Positions 1 to 9,387 of a DNA stretch of 64,000 nucleotides are shown here, in pieces; within the stretch, counting starts at the first letter, position 1; every line of letters begins with the position of its first letter. The DNA is from JAGVSV01 sp040766135 (GTDB taxonomy: Bacteria > Bacillota > Clostridia > Christensenellales > Aristaeellaceae), in the NCBI GenBank assembly GCA_040766135.1, contig JAXGRA010000006.1:84226-148225 (forward strand), written 5' to 3'. The notes under the pieces are model-generated. The model was not told where the DNA came from, ran no database searches, and worked only from the letters and a program-made list of their open reading frames with translations. Both the position numbers and the translations under genes were made by a program.

Positions 1-2435
1 TCATCGATGGTTTTCAGGTACGCTACGGGTACATACACGTCGGAGTGCACGGTGACCAGCAGCTGATCGCCGCTTTGCTCGGTGTGCGTGATGCGCACGT
101 GGGGTTGTACCAGCGGCAGCGCGCGGTAATACCCGCGCACGGTGGTGGCGGCGTCCACCTGCGGCGCATCCAGCGGCAGCACATAGGCATAGCCTGCCCC
201 GGTGTCCGCCGGGAAGGTCATCACCTCGCTGCGCGTGAATGGCGCCTGCGTCAGCGTGGTTTCCTGGCCCTTCAGCTTTTTATCGCCAAAGGACGCGCCG
301 CCGTACTGTACGCGCATGCTAAGCGGCTGGGGCGTTTCGTTGTGCAGGATAACGTGTACGGTGTCGCCTTTTCGTGTCAGTAGCAGCTTTTGCGGCGCAA
401 ACGCGCGCTTCAGGAAGTAAAAGCTGATCTTGCGCGTCAGGTAGTAGTCCACCGTCGTCCAGCCTGTTTCGGGCCAGCAGTCGTTGTACATCCAAATCAA
501 ATGCCCCCAGCAGTAGTCCTTCTTGCGCAGGGCGTCGGCCATCTCGCGGTACAGCACGCCGTGGTTGACCCCGCCGTACAGCAAGTACCCGGCTTCGTCC
601 AGTTCATCGGCATCGGTAAAATACTGCGTGATGCTTTTCAAAATGGGGTTGCGCTTTTCCAGGTGGTCGCCGTGGTGAATCCACACCGGGCTGTCAAAGC
701 GGAAGTCCTTATCCTCGCCAATGCACCGGCGCATGCTGCTTTCCATCAGCGGGCCGTGGAAGCCATACTCGCTGGAAAAGCGCGTGGTGAGGCGGTCAAA
801 GGCCTCCAAGGGGTGCACCTGGCCCGGATAATCGCGGTTCAGCTTGGCCATCCATTTCCATACATGGCTGTCGCCCTCGTCCTGGCTGTTGGCGATATTG
901 CCGCCAAAGGGCGAGCTGGGCAGGTAGGGGATCTCCGGGCAGTTATCCTGCACCGCGCGCGGCTGGATGTAGTTGAATATCTTGGCGCCGGGCAGGTAAG
1001 GCAGGTTTTCATCCTCCGGGAACCAGTCGGTGTAGCTTTCGTGGTTTTCGTTGTTGCCCGTCCAGATGGCCATGCAGGCATGGTTGGCCAGGCGGCGCGT
1101 CTGGTAGTCGGCTTCTTTCTTTGCCTCGTGCAAGAACCAGTCCTCATGATCCGGGTAATAGGAGCATGCATACATAAAATCGTGCATCAGCAATATGCCG
1201 TTTTCGTCGCACGCCTCATAGAACACATCCGGCTCGTACAGGCCGCCGCCCCACATGCGCAGCATGGTAAAGTGCTGAGCCTTTGCTTCCGCAATCAGCG
1301 TGCGGTAGGTGCTGTCCGGCACGCGCAGGTAGACCGAATCCGCCGGTACCCAGTTGCCGCCCTTGCAGTAGATGGGCACGCCGTTGACCTCAAAGGCAAA
1401 TGCATAGGTGTCGTCGGGTAGCTTGCTCTGATCCAGATGAATGGTGCGGATGCCGATGCGCGTTTTCTTGTAGGCGTTGGTCTGCCCCCGGCAGGTTACC
1501 TTGGCCTCTACATCGTACAGCGTTTGATCGCCATAGCCGTTGGGCATCCACAGCTGCGGGTTCTTGATCTGCACTTCCATCTGGTGATAGCTCAACCCGC
1601 CCACCACGCGCGCGTCCCTGCGGGCGCGGGCCACGGTTTTGCCCCCCAACTTGAAAGCAATATCGATGGTCACATCATCCGTGGCGTAAAGCCGCAGCTG
1701 GTCTACCTCCACATCAATGGCCAGTGTCGCGGCCTTGCTGTCCGCGCTTTTTGTCACCACGTGCAGGTTGCTGATGCGCGCGCCGGACACAAAGGACAGC
1801 GCAGCGCCCCGCCCGATGCCGCAGGTGGGCACGGGCTTGCACCAATCCCACCCATAGCCAAACTGCGGCTTGCGCAGGTACATGCGCTTGTCGTAAATGG
1901 CAAACTTGGAGCCCGCAAAGTGCGACACGCTGGTGTGGTTGTAAAAATCCTCCACGCCGGAGGTCAGGCGCACCACCAGGGTGTTCTCCCCTTTGCGCAA
2001 AAACCGCTTGACGTCCTCCTCAAAGGGCACAAACGTGTTGGCATGATGCCCCACATACGCGCCGTTTATCAGGATATCGGCCTTGAAATCCAGCATCTCA
2101 AAGCGCAGGAAGGCCGTTTCCTCCCGGAGGTTGGCCGCGGTGACCGTAAATTTCTTGACAAACCACCAGGATAAATCCTTGATCCACAGCGCATCCCAGG
2201 TGGCCTGCTTTTCCAGCGGCTCCTGCAGCAGCCCCTGTCTGACCAGCGGCTCAATCACATCGCAGGGCAGGTCGGCTTCCAGCCAGCCGTCGTTGCTGGG
2301 CTTGCGGTTGGCCGCGCGCGCAAAAAACCGCAGGTTGCCCTCCGGCCGCGCCAGCACCTGCGCATAATCCCGTACGTCTACATCCAAAAACTCCGGCCGG
2401 ATACGCCAGGCCTTGGTTAAATCCAGAACATGCAT
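1..2435 (-). CDS. Glycoside hydrolase family 2, beta-mannosidase-like (3' end outside window)
   Basis: Likely hydrolyses terminal beta-linked sugars, probably mannosides, in the cytoplasm, as no signal peptide is visible. The frame stays open for about 811 residues from the ATG at 2435 to the window edge, so the C-terminus is missing. GH2 beta-mannosidases are usually 800-900 residues. The acid/base motif TGNNEN places a glutamate at about residue 463. The nucleophile motif SEYGF places a glutamate at about residue 556. The N-terminal part is a jelly-roll sugar-binding domain (WDALWIKDLSWWFVKKF) typical of the family. The gene is divergent from the exported protein at 2571 and lies near a sugar ABC importer, which fits glycan use. 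Substrate is inferred; beta-galactosidase or glucuronidase activity cannot be excluded. Confidence 0.85.
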   Translation of the reverse strand, partial: MHVLDLTKAWRIRPEFLDVDVRDYAQVLARPEGNLRFFARAANRKPSNDGWLEADLPCDVIEPLVRQGLLQEPLEKQATWDALWIKDLSWWFVKKFTVTAANLREETAFLRFEMLDFKADILINGAYVGHHANTFVPFEEDVKRFLRKGENTLVVRLTSGVEDFYNHTSVSHFAGSKFAIYDKRMYLRKPQFGYGWDWCKPVPTCGIGRGAALSFVSGARISNLHVVTKSADSKAATLAIDVEVDQLRLYATDDVTIDIAFKLGGKTVARARRDARVVGGLSYHQMEVQIKNPQLWMPNGYGDQTLYDVEAKVTCRGQTNAYKKTRIGIRTIHLDQSKLPDDTYAFAFEVNGVPIYCKGGNWVPADSVYLRVPDSTYRTLIAEAKAQHFTMLRMWGGGLYEPDVFYEACDENGILLMHDFMYACSYYPDHEDWFLHEAKKEADYQTRRLANHACMAIWTGNNENHESYTDWFPEDENLPYLPGAKIFNYIQPRAVQDNCPEIPYLPSSPFGGNIANSQDEGDSHVWKWMAKLNRDYPGQVHPLEAFDRLTTRFSSEYGFHGPLMESSMRRCIGEDKDFRFDSPVWIHHGDHLEKRNPILKSITQYFTDADELDEAGYLLYGGVNHGVLYREMADALRKKDYCWGHLIWMYNDCWPETGWTTVDYYLTRKISFYFLKRAFAPQKLLLTRKGDTVHVILHNETPQPLSMRVQYGGASFGDKKLKGQETTLTQAPFTRSEVMTFPADTGAGYAYVLPLDAPQVDAATTVRGYYRALPLVQPHVRITHTEQSGDQLLVTVHSDVYVPVAYLKTID

Positions 2436-2471
2436 AGGATGTCCCCCTTTTTTTCATGATGTGCTGCAAGG

Positions 2472-2500
2472 ATTGTACCGTATAGCCGGGGTGGCTGCAA
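2472..2500 (-). promoter_or_regulatory. Candidate sigma-A promoter for the GH2 gene
   Basis: Read on the minus strand: TTGCAG, a 17-bp spacer, then TACAAT, ending about 36 bp before the ATG at 2435. The -10 box matches consensus in five of six positions; the -35 is weaker. Confidence 0.45.
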
Positions 2501-2509
2501 GCATGGCGC

Positions 2510-2538
2510 TTGACAAGCCCCGAAAACCGTTTCATGAT
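2510..2538 (+). promoter_or_regulatory. Candidate promoter for the exported protein at 2571
   Basis: TTGACA at 2510-2515, a 17-bp spacer, then CATGAT at 2533-2538. The -35 is perfect and the -10 is weak. It lies divergent to, and a few bases from, the GH2 promoter, so one regulator could affect both. Confidence 0.4.
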
Positions 2539-2570
2539 GGACACATACTAAAATTGAAAGGAGCCCTGCC

Positions 2571-4094
2571 ATGAAAAAAACGCTGACCGGGCTGGCGTGC
2601 CTGCTTGTATGCGTGGCGCTGACGGTGCAGGCTGCGCCTTTCACCATCAACGAGATGCCGCAGGATATGAGCGACACCTATTACAATTACCGGCTGTCGG
2701 AGCCTGACATATCCCTGCTGCTGCCGGTGGGCACAAGCGCTGAAGTGTTTGAGGACAGCCCGGAGCGCTGTATTTTAGTCATCACCGATGCGGCGCACCC
2801 GGATGTTGTATTCTCCTTTTTCGCTTTCCAGGTGGATAACTGGGCGGACAGGGACTTGGCGCTCTACCCGGATGCTGCGCTCAACCAGGCGTTGGGCACC
2901 ATCAGCGATTTCCCGGAGGCGCTTACGCCCAGCCGCACAGGCGAGGTAGGCAGCGATGTCACCGCCGTATGGGCCGATGAGGAGCGCGAGGGCATTCACA
3001 ACCGGCACCTGATGGCGTTTCATCAGGGATGGGTATTTAACTGCATGGTGACCATGCCGGACGGGTCGCCGGTGCCGGAGGAATTAAGGGCCTGGCAGAT
3101 GCAGGTGCTGTCCAGTGCCTTTGACGGGCAGCGCATATACGCTGATACCTGGGCGCTGCGCGAGAGCACCTTTACGGTGCCGCAGCCCTTTTTGCTGTTT
3201 TTCCCGGCGGGCGAGCAAGGCAATTTCGCCTATTTAATCCCTGATGAAACGGGCGCTGCGCTGTCGCTTGCCGCATTGTATGTGTTTTATGATGCAGCGC
3301 CTGTTGAGGCATCGCTGGACCGTATGGAAGAAACAGAGCTGCGCCGCGTGCTGGCTGCCTCGCAGGACGGCATGCAGGCGCAGCCCCTGCCGGAGGATAC
3401 GGAGCTGGTGCGCCTGCTGGGCTATCCGGGGGTGATCCGATACGAAGTATCCGGCCTGACCATGCACGCGGCGTTGAGCGGCGGCACGCTGTTGTTAGCC
3501 GTTGACCTGCCGCGCGATGACAGCCAGCGCTGGGAGGGGGAGCTGTCGCTGGCCTGTGTGGAAGCTTTCTTAGGCCGCGAAACCACTTGGCCCACGCGCG
3601 TACCACCGGAATACGCCACGCGTTTGGAGGGCGATGCGCTAATCATCCCTGCCACGGCGGGCAACCTGCGCTTGCAGGTGCCTAATGGATATACGCACCG
3701 CGTGCTGATGGACGATGTTGATATCAAGCTGCTGGGGCTGGAGCGCGAGGGCGCGCCGCTGTACATTCTGCGTATGATGCCCTACTGGAACGGCGTACAG
3801 ACGCAAATGGAGGAGGATTCCCCCGGCCGCGCGGCGGTGTTTAACCTGGTTGCAGCAGATGTAAAAAACCTTGTTGCAAGCGACGTGCCGGACAGCGACC
3901 TGACCGCCACGCTTATCCCCGATTGCCTGCTTCATCGCACCGGCGGCGTGCTGCTGTCCGATGACGGCCTGTACGCCGTGCGTTTTGTCGCCCACGGCAG
4001 CACCCTGCTGATGCTGTCCATCTGGCAGGAGGGCGGGCAAATGAATGCAGAACAGGTGGAGGAAATGGCGAGGATGATTGGGTTAATCCAATAA
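2571..4094 (+). CDS. Exported protein of unknown function
   Basis: The 507-residue product starts with a Sec signal peptide: MKK, a hydrophobic core to about residue 20, and a likely cleavage after VQAA. No lipobox cysteine, anchor or transmembrane helix follows, so it is probably released. I recognise no named domain. The body looks like two or three related blocks, each with a segment on temporal or lipid-like phrasing such as PFLLFFPAGE and LRLQVPNGYTHRV, which may be repeated beta-rich domains. A GAAAGGAG ribosome site precedes the ATG. It stands alone between the divergent GH2 gene and the ABC importer. It resembles other exported unknowns in this window in composition only. Confidence 0.7.
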   Translation: MKKTLTGLACLLVCVALTVQAAPFTINEMPQDMSDTYYNYRLSEPDISLLLPVGTSAEVFEDSPERCILVITDAAHPDVVFSFFAFQVDNWADRDLALYPDAALNQALGTISDFPEALTPSRTGEVGSDVTAVWADEEREGIHNRHLMAFHQGWVFNCMVTMPDGSPVPEELRAWQMQVLSSAFDGQRIYADTWALRESTFTVPQPFLLFFPAGEQGNFAYLIPDETGAALSLAALYVFYDAAPVEASLDRMEETELRRVLAASQDGMQAQPLPEDTELVRLLGYPGVIRYEVSGLTMHAALSGGTLLLAVDLPRDDSQRWEGELSLACVEAFLGRETTWPTRVPPEYATRLEGDALIIPATAGNLRLQVPNGYTHRVLMDDVDIKLLGLEREGAPLYILRMMPYWNGVQTQMEEDSPGRAAVFNLVAADVKNLVASDVPDSDLTATLIPDCLLHRTGGVLLSDDGLYAVRFVAHGSTLLMLSIWQEGGQMNAEQVEEMARMIGLIQ

Positions 4095-4166
4095 ACAACC
4101 TTCTCTCGATATGATAACCTTCTATTTCCCTTAGTAAGTATCCTGATAGTTTGTAACATAAAAGAG

Positions 4167-4195
4167 TTTACAAAAAGAGATGCTCGCTGTATACT
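4167..4195 (+). promoter_or_regulatory. Promoter of the sugar ABC importer
   Basis: TTTACA (4167-4172), exactly 17 bp, then TATACT (4190-4195). It leaves a leader of about 110 nt before the ATG at 4313. The leader contains AAGGAGGAT at about 4243 and a second AGGAGGA next to the start. Confidence 0.65.
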
Positions 4196-4312
4196 TATAC
4201 CGATATGTAATTGGTTTGTCCTGGGAGCGTAAATCTATACAGTAAGGAGGATGCTGAATCTATCGCGCCATCCCGGTGATAAATAAACAGAAAAACAGGA
4301 GGATATTGATTG

Positions 4313-5809
4313 ATGATTCGCACACGTTTTTTGGCGCTTATGCTCTGCTGTGCATTGATTATTCCGGGGCTGGCTTCTATTGCGTCTGCTGAGGAGCTGG
4401 CTTTTGAAGGAACCATCACCATGTATGCACAAGCCTATACCCCCACCGAAGCAACAGAAACAGCCAAAGAGCTGAAGGCCTTCCGCACAGTGGCGGATGA
4501 GTGGGAAAAGCTGCACCCTGGCATCAAAATTGAATTCTTAGAGCAGTTGGCTGCCGGAACAGACTACTTTACCTGGCTAAAAACCAAAATCGCCGGTGGG
4601 CAGGCACCCGATATTTTCTGGATTCATGCCTCGCAAATCAACGGTGGATCCTTGCCCATGGGCTGCAATATTGAATTGAGCCCATATCTTGCCATGCCCA
4701 ATAAATATATCGCTGGTAACGAAAAATGGATCGATACCTTCCCGGAAACCGTCATCGGAAGCAATGCCGGCCCCAACGGAGAGCAGCCTGTTATCAACGC
4801 TGACTATGTAGGAACTGCTGTATACTATAATGCTGATTTGTTTGCCGAAAAAGGCATCGAAAAGCCCGGTTCGCAAGTAACGTGGGCAGAGTATGTCAAG
4901 ATTTGTGACCAACTTAAGGCAGCAGGCGTTACACCCTGGGCATTCTCGTTTGGCAACAATGCAGATGATACCTCTTACGTTAACTGGTGGACACGCCTTT
5001 TCAACACCAACTTCTACTACAATGACTTTAAAGATCTCGCCGTAATCAACCCGGACAAATCCAACTTGAATGCCGCCGAAATCATGATTGCGTTCAAGAA
5101 CGGTTATTTTGGCGTTGACAACGAAAAGTGGATCGCCTGGTGGCCCATCATGAAGGAACAGGTTGACAACTATATGCCCGAAGGGGCTGTATCCGCTGCT
5201 TCTACGCGCGACACCATTCAATCCCAGTTCCTGTCCGGACAAATCGCGATGCTGTGGGACGGCTCTTGGGCTCCCAACAATTTCGCGGCTGCGAATGTTT
5301 CTTTCGAGATTGGCTCCTTCCCCTTCCCCTACATGACGAAGGAATCCTCCGAGTATGCAACGGATGCGTTTGTATCCGGCTGTGTGGGCGGGCCGTTTGC
5401 AGCATTCCATTATGCTATTTCCTCTCCTCGCGCAAACGAGACCATGACCGATGATAAGCTTGCCGCTTGCATTGACTGGCTGATGTTTGCCACAACGCCC
5501 GAAAACAACTCCCTCGTATGTAACGAGAATGGCTCCTTTATCCCCACAATCATTGGCTCAACCCCCAGCGAAGCCAACGCCGGTCTGGTTGCGCTGTTGC
5601 AGGCGGATGATACGGTGATTGACGATGGCATGGTTACCCTAGCGGGTACAGCCTTTGCAGATTTGTACTATCGCACGTTCCAGCAGTTCCTGCGCGGCGA
5701 TATTACGCTGGATCAGGCCAAAGACGCCCTGCGGGATGACCTGAACGAAACAATCGATGACTACATTTTTGACAACAATCTGGATATTGATGCTTACATC
5801 AAAAAGTAA
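4313..5809 (+). CDS. Sugar ABC transporter substrate-binding protein (family 1)
   Basis: This is the extracellular binding protein of a carbohydrate importer; it captures a sugar or oligosaccharide and delivers it to the two permeases downstream. The 498-residue product has a signal peptide to about residue 27 (ASIASAEE). The mature part carries family-1 features: the early VADEWEKLHPGIKIEF segment, AGGQAPDIFWIH, and GQIAMLWDGSWAPNNF. No lipobox cysteine is visible, which is less usual for Bacillota, where these are mostly lipoproteins. The ATG at 4313 is preferred over an adjacent in-frame TTG because AGGAGGA lies 9 nt upstream. The substrate is unknown. Confidence 0.88.
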   Translation: MIRTRFLALMLCCALIIPGLASIASAEELAFEGTITMYAQAYTPTEATETAKELKAFRTVADEWEKLHPGIKIEFLEQLAAGTDYFTWLKTKIAGGQAPDIFWIHASQINGGSLPMGCNIELSPYLAMPNKYIAGNEKWIDTFPETVIGSNAGPNGEQPVINADYVGTAVYYNADLFAEKGIEKPGSQVTWAEYVKICDQLKAAGVTPWAFSFGNNADDTSYVNWWTRLFNTNFYYNDFKDLAVINPDKSNLNAAEIMIAFKNGYFGVDNEKWIAWWPIMKEQVDNYMPEGAVSAASTRDTIQSQFLSGQIAMLWDGSWAPNNFAAANVSFEIGSFPFPYMTKESSEYATDAFVSGCVGGPFAAFHYAISSPRANETMTDDKLAACIDWLMFATTPENNSLVCNENGSFIPTIIGSTPSEANAGLVALLQADDTVIDDGMVTLAGTAFADLYYRTFQQFLRGDITLDQAKDALRDDLNETIDDYIFDNNLDIDAYIKK

Positions 5810-5844
5810 TCCAATGGGATTCCTGATGTCGATGAACTAACAGT

Positions 5845-5877
5845 CACGGCCGCCTGCCGTGCAGGCAGGCGGCCGTG
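5845..5877 (+). terminator. Strong hairpin between binding protein and permease genes
   Basis: A perfect 14-bp GC-rich stem (5845-5858 with 5864-5877) and a 5-nt loop, followed only by TTCTTAA. With its weak T-tract it probably attenuates transcription or blocks 3' decay. Either would give more binding protein than permease, a common arrangement in sugar ABC operons. Confidence 0.7.
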
Positions 5878-5936
5878 TTCTTAACAGCCCGTATATGCTA
5901 ACGCAGATAAAGCGCGATTGTCGCTGAGGTATATCG

Positions 5937-6851
5937 ATGACTACACAGATAAAGGCTCGTTCCCTGCGCGTCCGATACAACAGGCGCGAAGTGCTGACCG
6001 CTATGCTTTTTTTGATTCCTACCATGGTTTTACTGGTGGGCTTTTGTTACTATCCGGCATTTAATGCGGTGAAAGGCTCCTTCTACAAGTGGGATGGGTT
6101 TAATGACCCGCGTTGGGTCGGCGTGCGAAATTATACACGCCTGTTCAAGGATGATGTTTTCATCCTGTCACTCAAAAACGTATTCAAATGGGCTGCCGGC
6201 AGCATTGTGGTCTCCATGACTGCACCGCTGATTGGGGCGCTGATGATCTTTTCCCTCAAAAGCACAAAAACCCAATATTGGTATCGCGTTGCTTTTGTGC
6301 TGCCCATGGTGGTTCCGGCAGTTGTTACTATCAAAATATGGACTTTTATATATGAGCCCAATATCGGTATCTTAAACACATTGTTCCGGACGATAGGCCT
6401 TGATTCACTGGCTAAAAACTGGTTGGGTGAAACGGCCCTGGTCATTCCATCGCTGATATTTGTTGGTTTTCCTTGGGTGTCGGGCTTTAACCTGCTTATT
6501 TATTATGCAGGGCTTCAGAACATCCCGACCGATGTGCTGGAATATGCAGAAATAGACGGCTGTACCAACTGGCGTAAAATCTTTCATATCGAATTGCCGC
6601 TCATCACCGGCCAGATTAAACTGCTGCTTATTTTGGGGTTAATCAATACGTTGCAGAATATCACGTTGCCCTTGCTGATGACAAACGGCGGGCCTGGGTA
6701 TGACTCTTACACGCCCGGGCTCTACATGTATTTCCAGGCGTTCCGATTGGGCTCCTACAGCATGGCCAACACCATTGCCACGGTCATGTTTGTCATTATT
6801 ATGGGGTTGACCATCCTTTCAACGCGCCTTCGCAGCAAGGTAGAACAATAA
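5937..6851 (+). CDS. Sugar ABC transporter permease, MalF/UgpA type
   Basis: First of two membrane subunits of the importer. The 304-residue product has about six hydrophobic helices and the cytoplasmic EAA loop (EYAEIDGCTNWRKIFHIELP) at about residues 201-220, which docks with the ATPase. The start is the ATG at 5937, with GAGGT shortly upstream. It follows the binding protein after a 127-bp gap containing the hairpin at 5845 and is 16 bp from the second permease. No msmK/ugpC-type ATPase is in the window, so a shared ATPase elsewhere is likely. Confidence 0.9.
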   Translation: MTTQIKARSLRVRYNRREVLTAMLFLIPTMVLLVGFCYYPAFNAVKGSFYKWDGFNDPRWVGVRNYTRLFKDDVFILSLKNVFKWAAGSIVVSMTAPLIGALMIFSLKSTKTQYWYRVAFVLPMVVPAVVTIKIWTFIYEPNIGILNTLFRTIGLDSLAKNWLGETALVIPSLIFVGFPWVSGFNLLIYYAGLQNIPTDVLEYAEIDGCTNWRKIFHIELPLITGQIKLLLILGLINTLQNITLPLLMTNGGPGYDSYTPGLYMYFQAFRLGSYSMANTIATVMFVIIMGLTILSTRLRSKVEQ

Positions 6852-6867
6852 AGGGAGAGTAAGGCAT

Positions 6868-7701
6868 ATGAACACACGTCGTAAGCGTACTATTCACAAC
6901 CCCATACTGAATATCGTTTTGATCATTCTTGTTGCATTGACTTTCTATCCCTTGTTTTTTACGTTCCTTACCTCGTTTAAGGACAACAATCAATTTTATA
7001 TGAATTTCTGGGGGCTCCCCAACCCCGTACACTTAGAAAACTATCGCGATGCATTCAGCGCCATCATGCCCTATTTGAAAAACAGCTTAATCATCGCTGT
7101 GTTCAGTATTTTTTTCATCTTGCTGACATCCTCGCTTTCAGCTTACACCTTTGCAAGGCTGCGTTTCCCATTTAAGGAAACCATCTATCTAACCGTGCTG
7201 GCCCTGATGATGATCCCCAGCATGCTGATGCTAATCCCGCAGTATATCCTGCTGCGCGATTTGAAGCTGTTGGATTCCTTTGTGGGTATCATTATTGGCT
7301 ATGTGGCCGGCAAGCAGGCTTTTTCCATATTTGTCATGCGTGCGTTCTTTTCCTCTCAGCCTGGCGAGTTGTTTGAAGCGGCTCGTATTGATGGCTGCAA
7401 TGAAATTCAAGCCTATTACCGCATTGCACTGCCGCTGATAAAGCCCGTATTGGGCACCGTTGCCATTATCTCTCTTTTGGATATATGGAGCGACTACCTC
7501 TGGCCGCTTATTGTAACCACTGACCCCAGCAAATTTACCATTTCGTTGGGCTTGCTGCGTTTTACCGGCTCGTTCCGGGTTACGTTGTATGGGCCGCAGT
7601 TTGCCGGTTATATCGTTACGGCACTGCCGCTCATTGTGCTGTTTTTCCTGCTGATGAACAGTTTTATGGAAGGCCTGACCGCTGGGGCGATCAAGGCGTA
7701 A
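6868..7701 (+). CDS. Sugar ABC transporter permease, MalG/UgpE type
   Basis: Second membrane subunit of the importer, pairing with the product at 5937. The 277-residue product has six predicted helices and the EAA loop EAARIDGCNEIQAYYRIALP at about residues 171-190. GGGAGAG precedes the ATG. It is the last gene of the importer operon; uppP follows with its own promoter at 7720. The transported sugar cannot be read from the sequence. Confidence 0.9.
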   Translation: MNTRRKRTIHNPILNIVLIILVALTFYPLFFTFLTSFKDNNQFYMNFWGLPNPVHLENYRDAFSAIMPYLKNSLIIAVFSIFFILLTSSLSAYTFARLRFPFKETIYLTVLALMMIPSMLMLIPQYILLRDLKLLDSFVGIIIGYVAGKQAFSIFVMRAFFSSQPGELFEAARIDGCNEIQAYYRIALPLIKPVLGTVAIISLLDIWSDYLWPLIVTTDPSKFTISLGLLRFTGSFRVTLYGPQFAGYIVTALPLIVLFFLLMNSFMEGLTAGAIKA

Positions 7702-7719
7702 AAGCATTTATATCCCGAA

Positions 7720-7748
7720 TTGACGCCATCCTCCCAACCGCCTACAAT
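7720..7748 (+). promoter_or_regulatory. Promoter of uppP
   Basis: TTGACG (7720-7725), 17 bp, TACAAT (7743-7748). Near-consensus, and it separates uppP from the ABC importer. The uppP ATG lies about 45 nt downstream of the expected transcription start. Confidence 0.65.
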
Positions 7749-7799
7749 GTCATGGAATACTGGGTGCGTGTAGCGCACCCCTTATGCGCGGAGGAAGGC

Positions 7800-8651
7800 A
7801 TGCTGCAAGCGATTTTTAATGCGATCTTGGGGATTGTTCAGGGCGTCAGTGAGTTTTTGCCGATATCATCCAGCGGGCATCTGCTGGTGGCGGAAAAGCT
7901 GCTTGCGCTGGTGGGGTATGATGCCGATCCGGCGCGCTCGCTGCCGTTGTTTGTGATGCTGCACATGGGCACGCTGGTGGCGGTGGCGGTGATTTTCTGG
8001 CGGGATTGGGTGGATATGCTGCTGCATCCCATCAAAAACCGCACGCTGCTGCTGCTGTTTGTGGCGTCCATGCCGGCACTGGCGGCCAAGATATTGTTGG
8101 GCGACCATGTGGACGCGCTGTTCACAGGATGGTTCTTGGGCGTGAGCTTTTTGATCACCGCGCTGTTTTTGGTGTTTGTTGAACGGCTGAGCAAGAAAGC
8201 CGCCACCAAGAAAGCGCCGGACATGTCCTGCGCGCTGACCATGGGCACCTTTCAGGCCGTGGCGTTGCTGCCCGGCGTCAGCCGCAGCGGCTCCACGCTG
8301 TTAGGCGGCGTGATGAGCGGCCTGAACCGCCAAACGGCCGCCAAGTTTTCGTTCATGATGAGCGCACCGGCGATACTGGGCAGCTTCCTGTCCGAGGGCA
8401 AGGACGCGCTGGAGGCCGGCGGGCTGGGCTCGCTGTTCACGCTGCCCATCTTAGTGGGCGTGGTATTTGCCGCCGTCAGCGGGTATCTGTCCATCCGGTA
8501 CATGTTAAAGCTTATTCAACGCATTTCCTTTTATCATTTTGCCGCATACATGGTTATTGTGGGCATCGCGGTGATTATCATGCAGCTGACCGGCTTTGCC
8601 GGGTTCCCGCCAATGGCATTCCCGGGCGCAGGCCCGGCACCGGTGGGCTAA
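7800..8651 (+). CDS. uppP: Undecaprenyl-diphosphatase (UppP/BacA)
   Basis: An integral membrane phosphatase that converts undecaprenyl diphosphate to the monophosphate, recycling the lipid carrier for peptidoglycan and other envelope polymers. It can give bacitracin tolerance. The 283-residue product has the two family motifs: the glutamate-rich QGVSEFLPISSSGH near the N-terminus and PGVSRSGSTL at about residues 157-166. There are about eight membrane segments. I chose the ATG at 7800 because GGAGG lies 6 nt upstream and the protein then starts at MLQAIF, as in family members. An upstream in-frame ATG adds 16 non-conserved residues. Length is normal (260-290). Confidence 0.95.
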   Translation: MLQAIFNAILGIVQGVSEFLPISSSGHLLVAEKLLALVGYDADPARSLPLFVMLHMGTLVAVAVIFWRDWVDMLLHPIKNRTLLLLFVASMPALAAKILLGDHVDALFTGWFLGVSFLITALFLVFVERLSKKAATKKAPDMSCALTMGTFQAVALLPGVSRSGSTLLGGVMSGLNRQTAAKFSFMMSAPAILGSFLSEGKDALEAGGLGSLFTLPILVGVVFAAVSGYLSIRYMLKLIQRISFYHFAAYMVIVGIAVIIMQLTGFAGFPPMAFPGAGPAPVG

Positions 8652-8664
8652 TAGGAGGTAGCAT

Positions 8665-9387
8665 ATGAAAACGGCCTGGATACTCTGTGGCGGATGGGAG
8701 GGGCACGAGCCTCAGAAGGTCAGCGCGCGGTTTGCCGCGCTGCTGCGCAAGCACGATTACGACGTTACCATCTTTGACACATTGGACTGCCTGGCCGATG
8801 CCAAGGCGGTGAGCCAGCTGGATTTGATCGTGCCGTGCTGGACGGGCGGCGAAATAAAACCCGAATACACGCGCAACGTAAGCCAGGCCGTTGGCGCTGG
8901 TACCGGTATGGCGGGCTGCCATGGTGGCATGTGCGATGCCTTTCGCAACGACACCCAGTGGCAGTTCATTACCGGCGGCCAGTGGGTGAGCCACCCAGGC
9001 GGCGATGGCGTCACATACACCGTCAACCTGCGGCATGGCACCTCGCCCATTGTGGAAGGGCTGGAGGATTTTTCGGTGCAAAGCGAGCACTACTACCTAC
9101 ATGTCGACCCGGCGGTGGAGGTGTTGGCCACCACACGCTTCCCAGCAGTTACATATTACAACATTTCCAACAAGCCGGTGGATATGCCCGTGGTATGGAC
9201 GAAGTTCTGGGGCCTGGGCCGGGTGTTCTACTGCTCATTGGGGCACCATGACGATGTGTTTGACAAATCCCCCAATGCACAGGTTTTGATGGAGCGCGGC
9301 CTGCTGTGGGCGGGCGCGGGCAAAGCATACGCCCAGGCGCATGGCCTGACGGACGAACGTTTTTTGAGCACAGCCAAGATGTATTGA
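8665..9387 (+). CDS. ThuA-like domain protein
   Basis: A 240-residue cytoplasmic protein of the ThuA/trehalose-utilisation superfamily, a class-I glutamine-amidotransferase-like fold often found in sugar-oxidation clusters. Visible landmarks are GGWEGHEP at the N-terminus, GCHGGMCDAF at about residues 89-98, and GLGRVFYCSLGHHDD near the end. The biochemical activity of most members is unproven. AGGAGGT lies 7 nt before the ATG. It is the first gene of a tight four-gene cluster (8665-12705) and its stop overlaps the next possible start, suggesting translational coupling. A role in converting an imported sugar is inferred. Confidence 0.8.
   Translation: MKTAWILCGGWEGHEPQKVSARFAALLRKHDYDVTIFDTLDCLADAKAVSQLDLIVPCWTGGEIKPEYTRNVSQAVGAGTGMAGCHGGMCDAFRNDTQWQFITGGQWVSHPGGDGVTYTVNLRHGTSPIVEGLEDFSVQSEHYYLHVDPAVEVLATTRFPAVTYYNISNKPVDMPVVWTKFWGLGRVFYCSLGHHDDVFDKSPNAQVLMERGLLWAGAGKAYAQAHGLTDERFLSTAKMY

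Noticed and set aside
390..1421. Long plus-strand reading frame opposite the GH2 gene
   Set aside because: Arises from the GC-rich codon pattern of the GH2 gene on the other strand; no ribosome site or family match.
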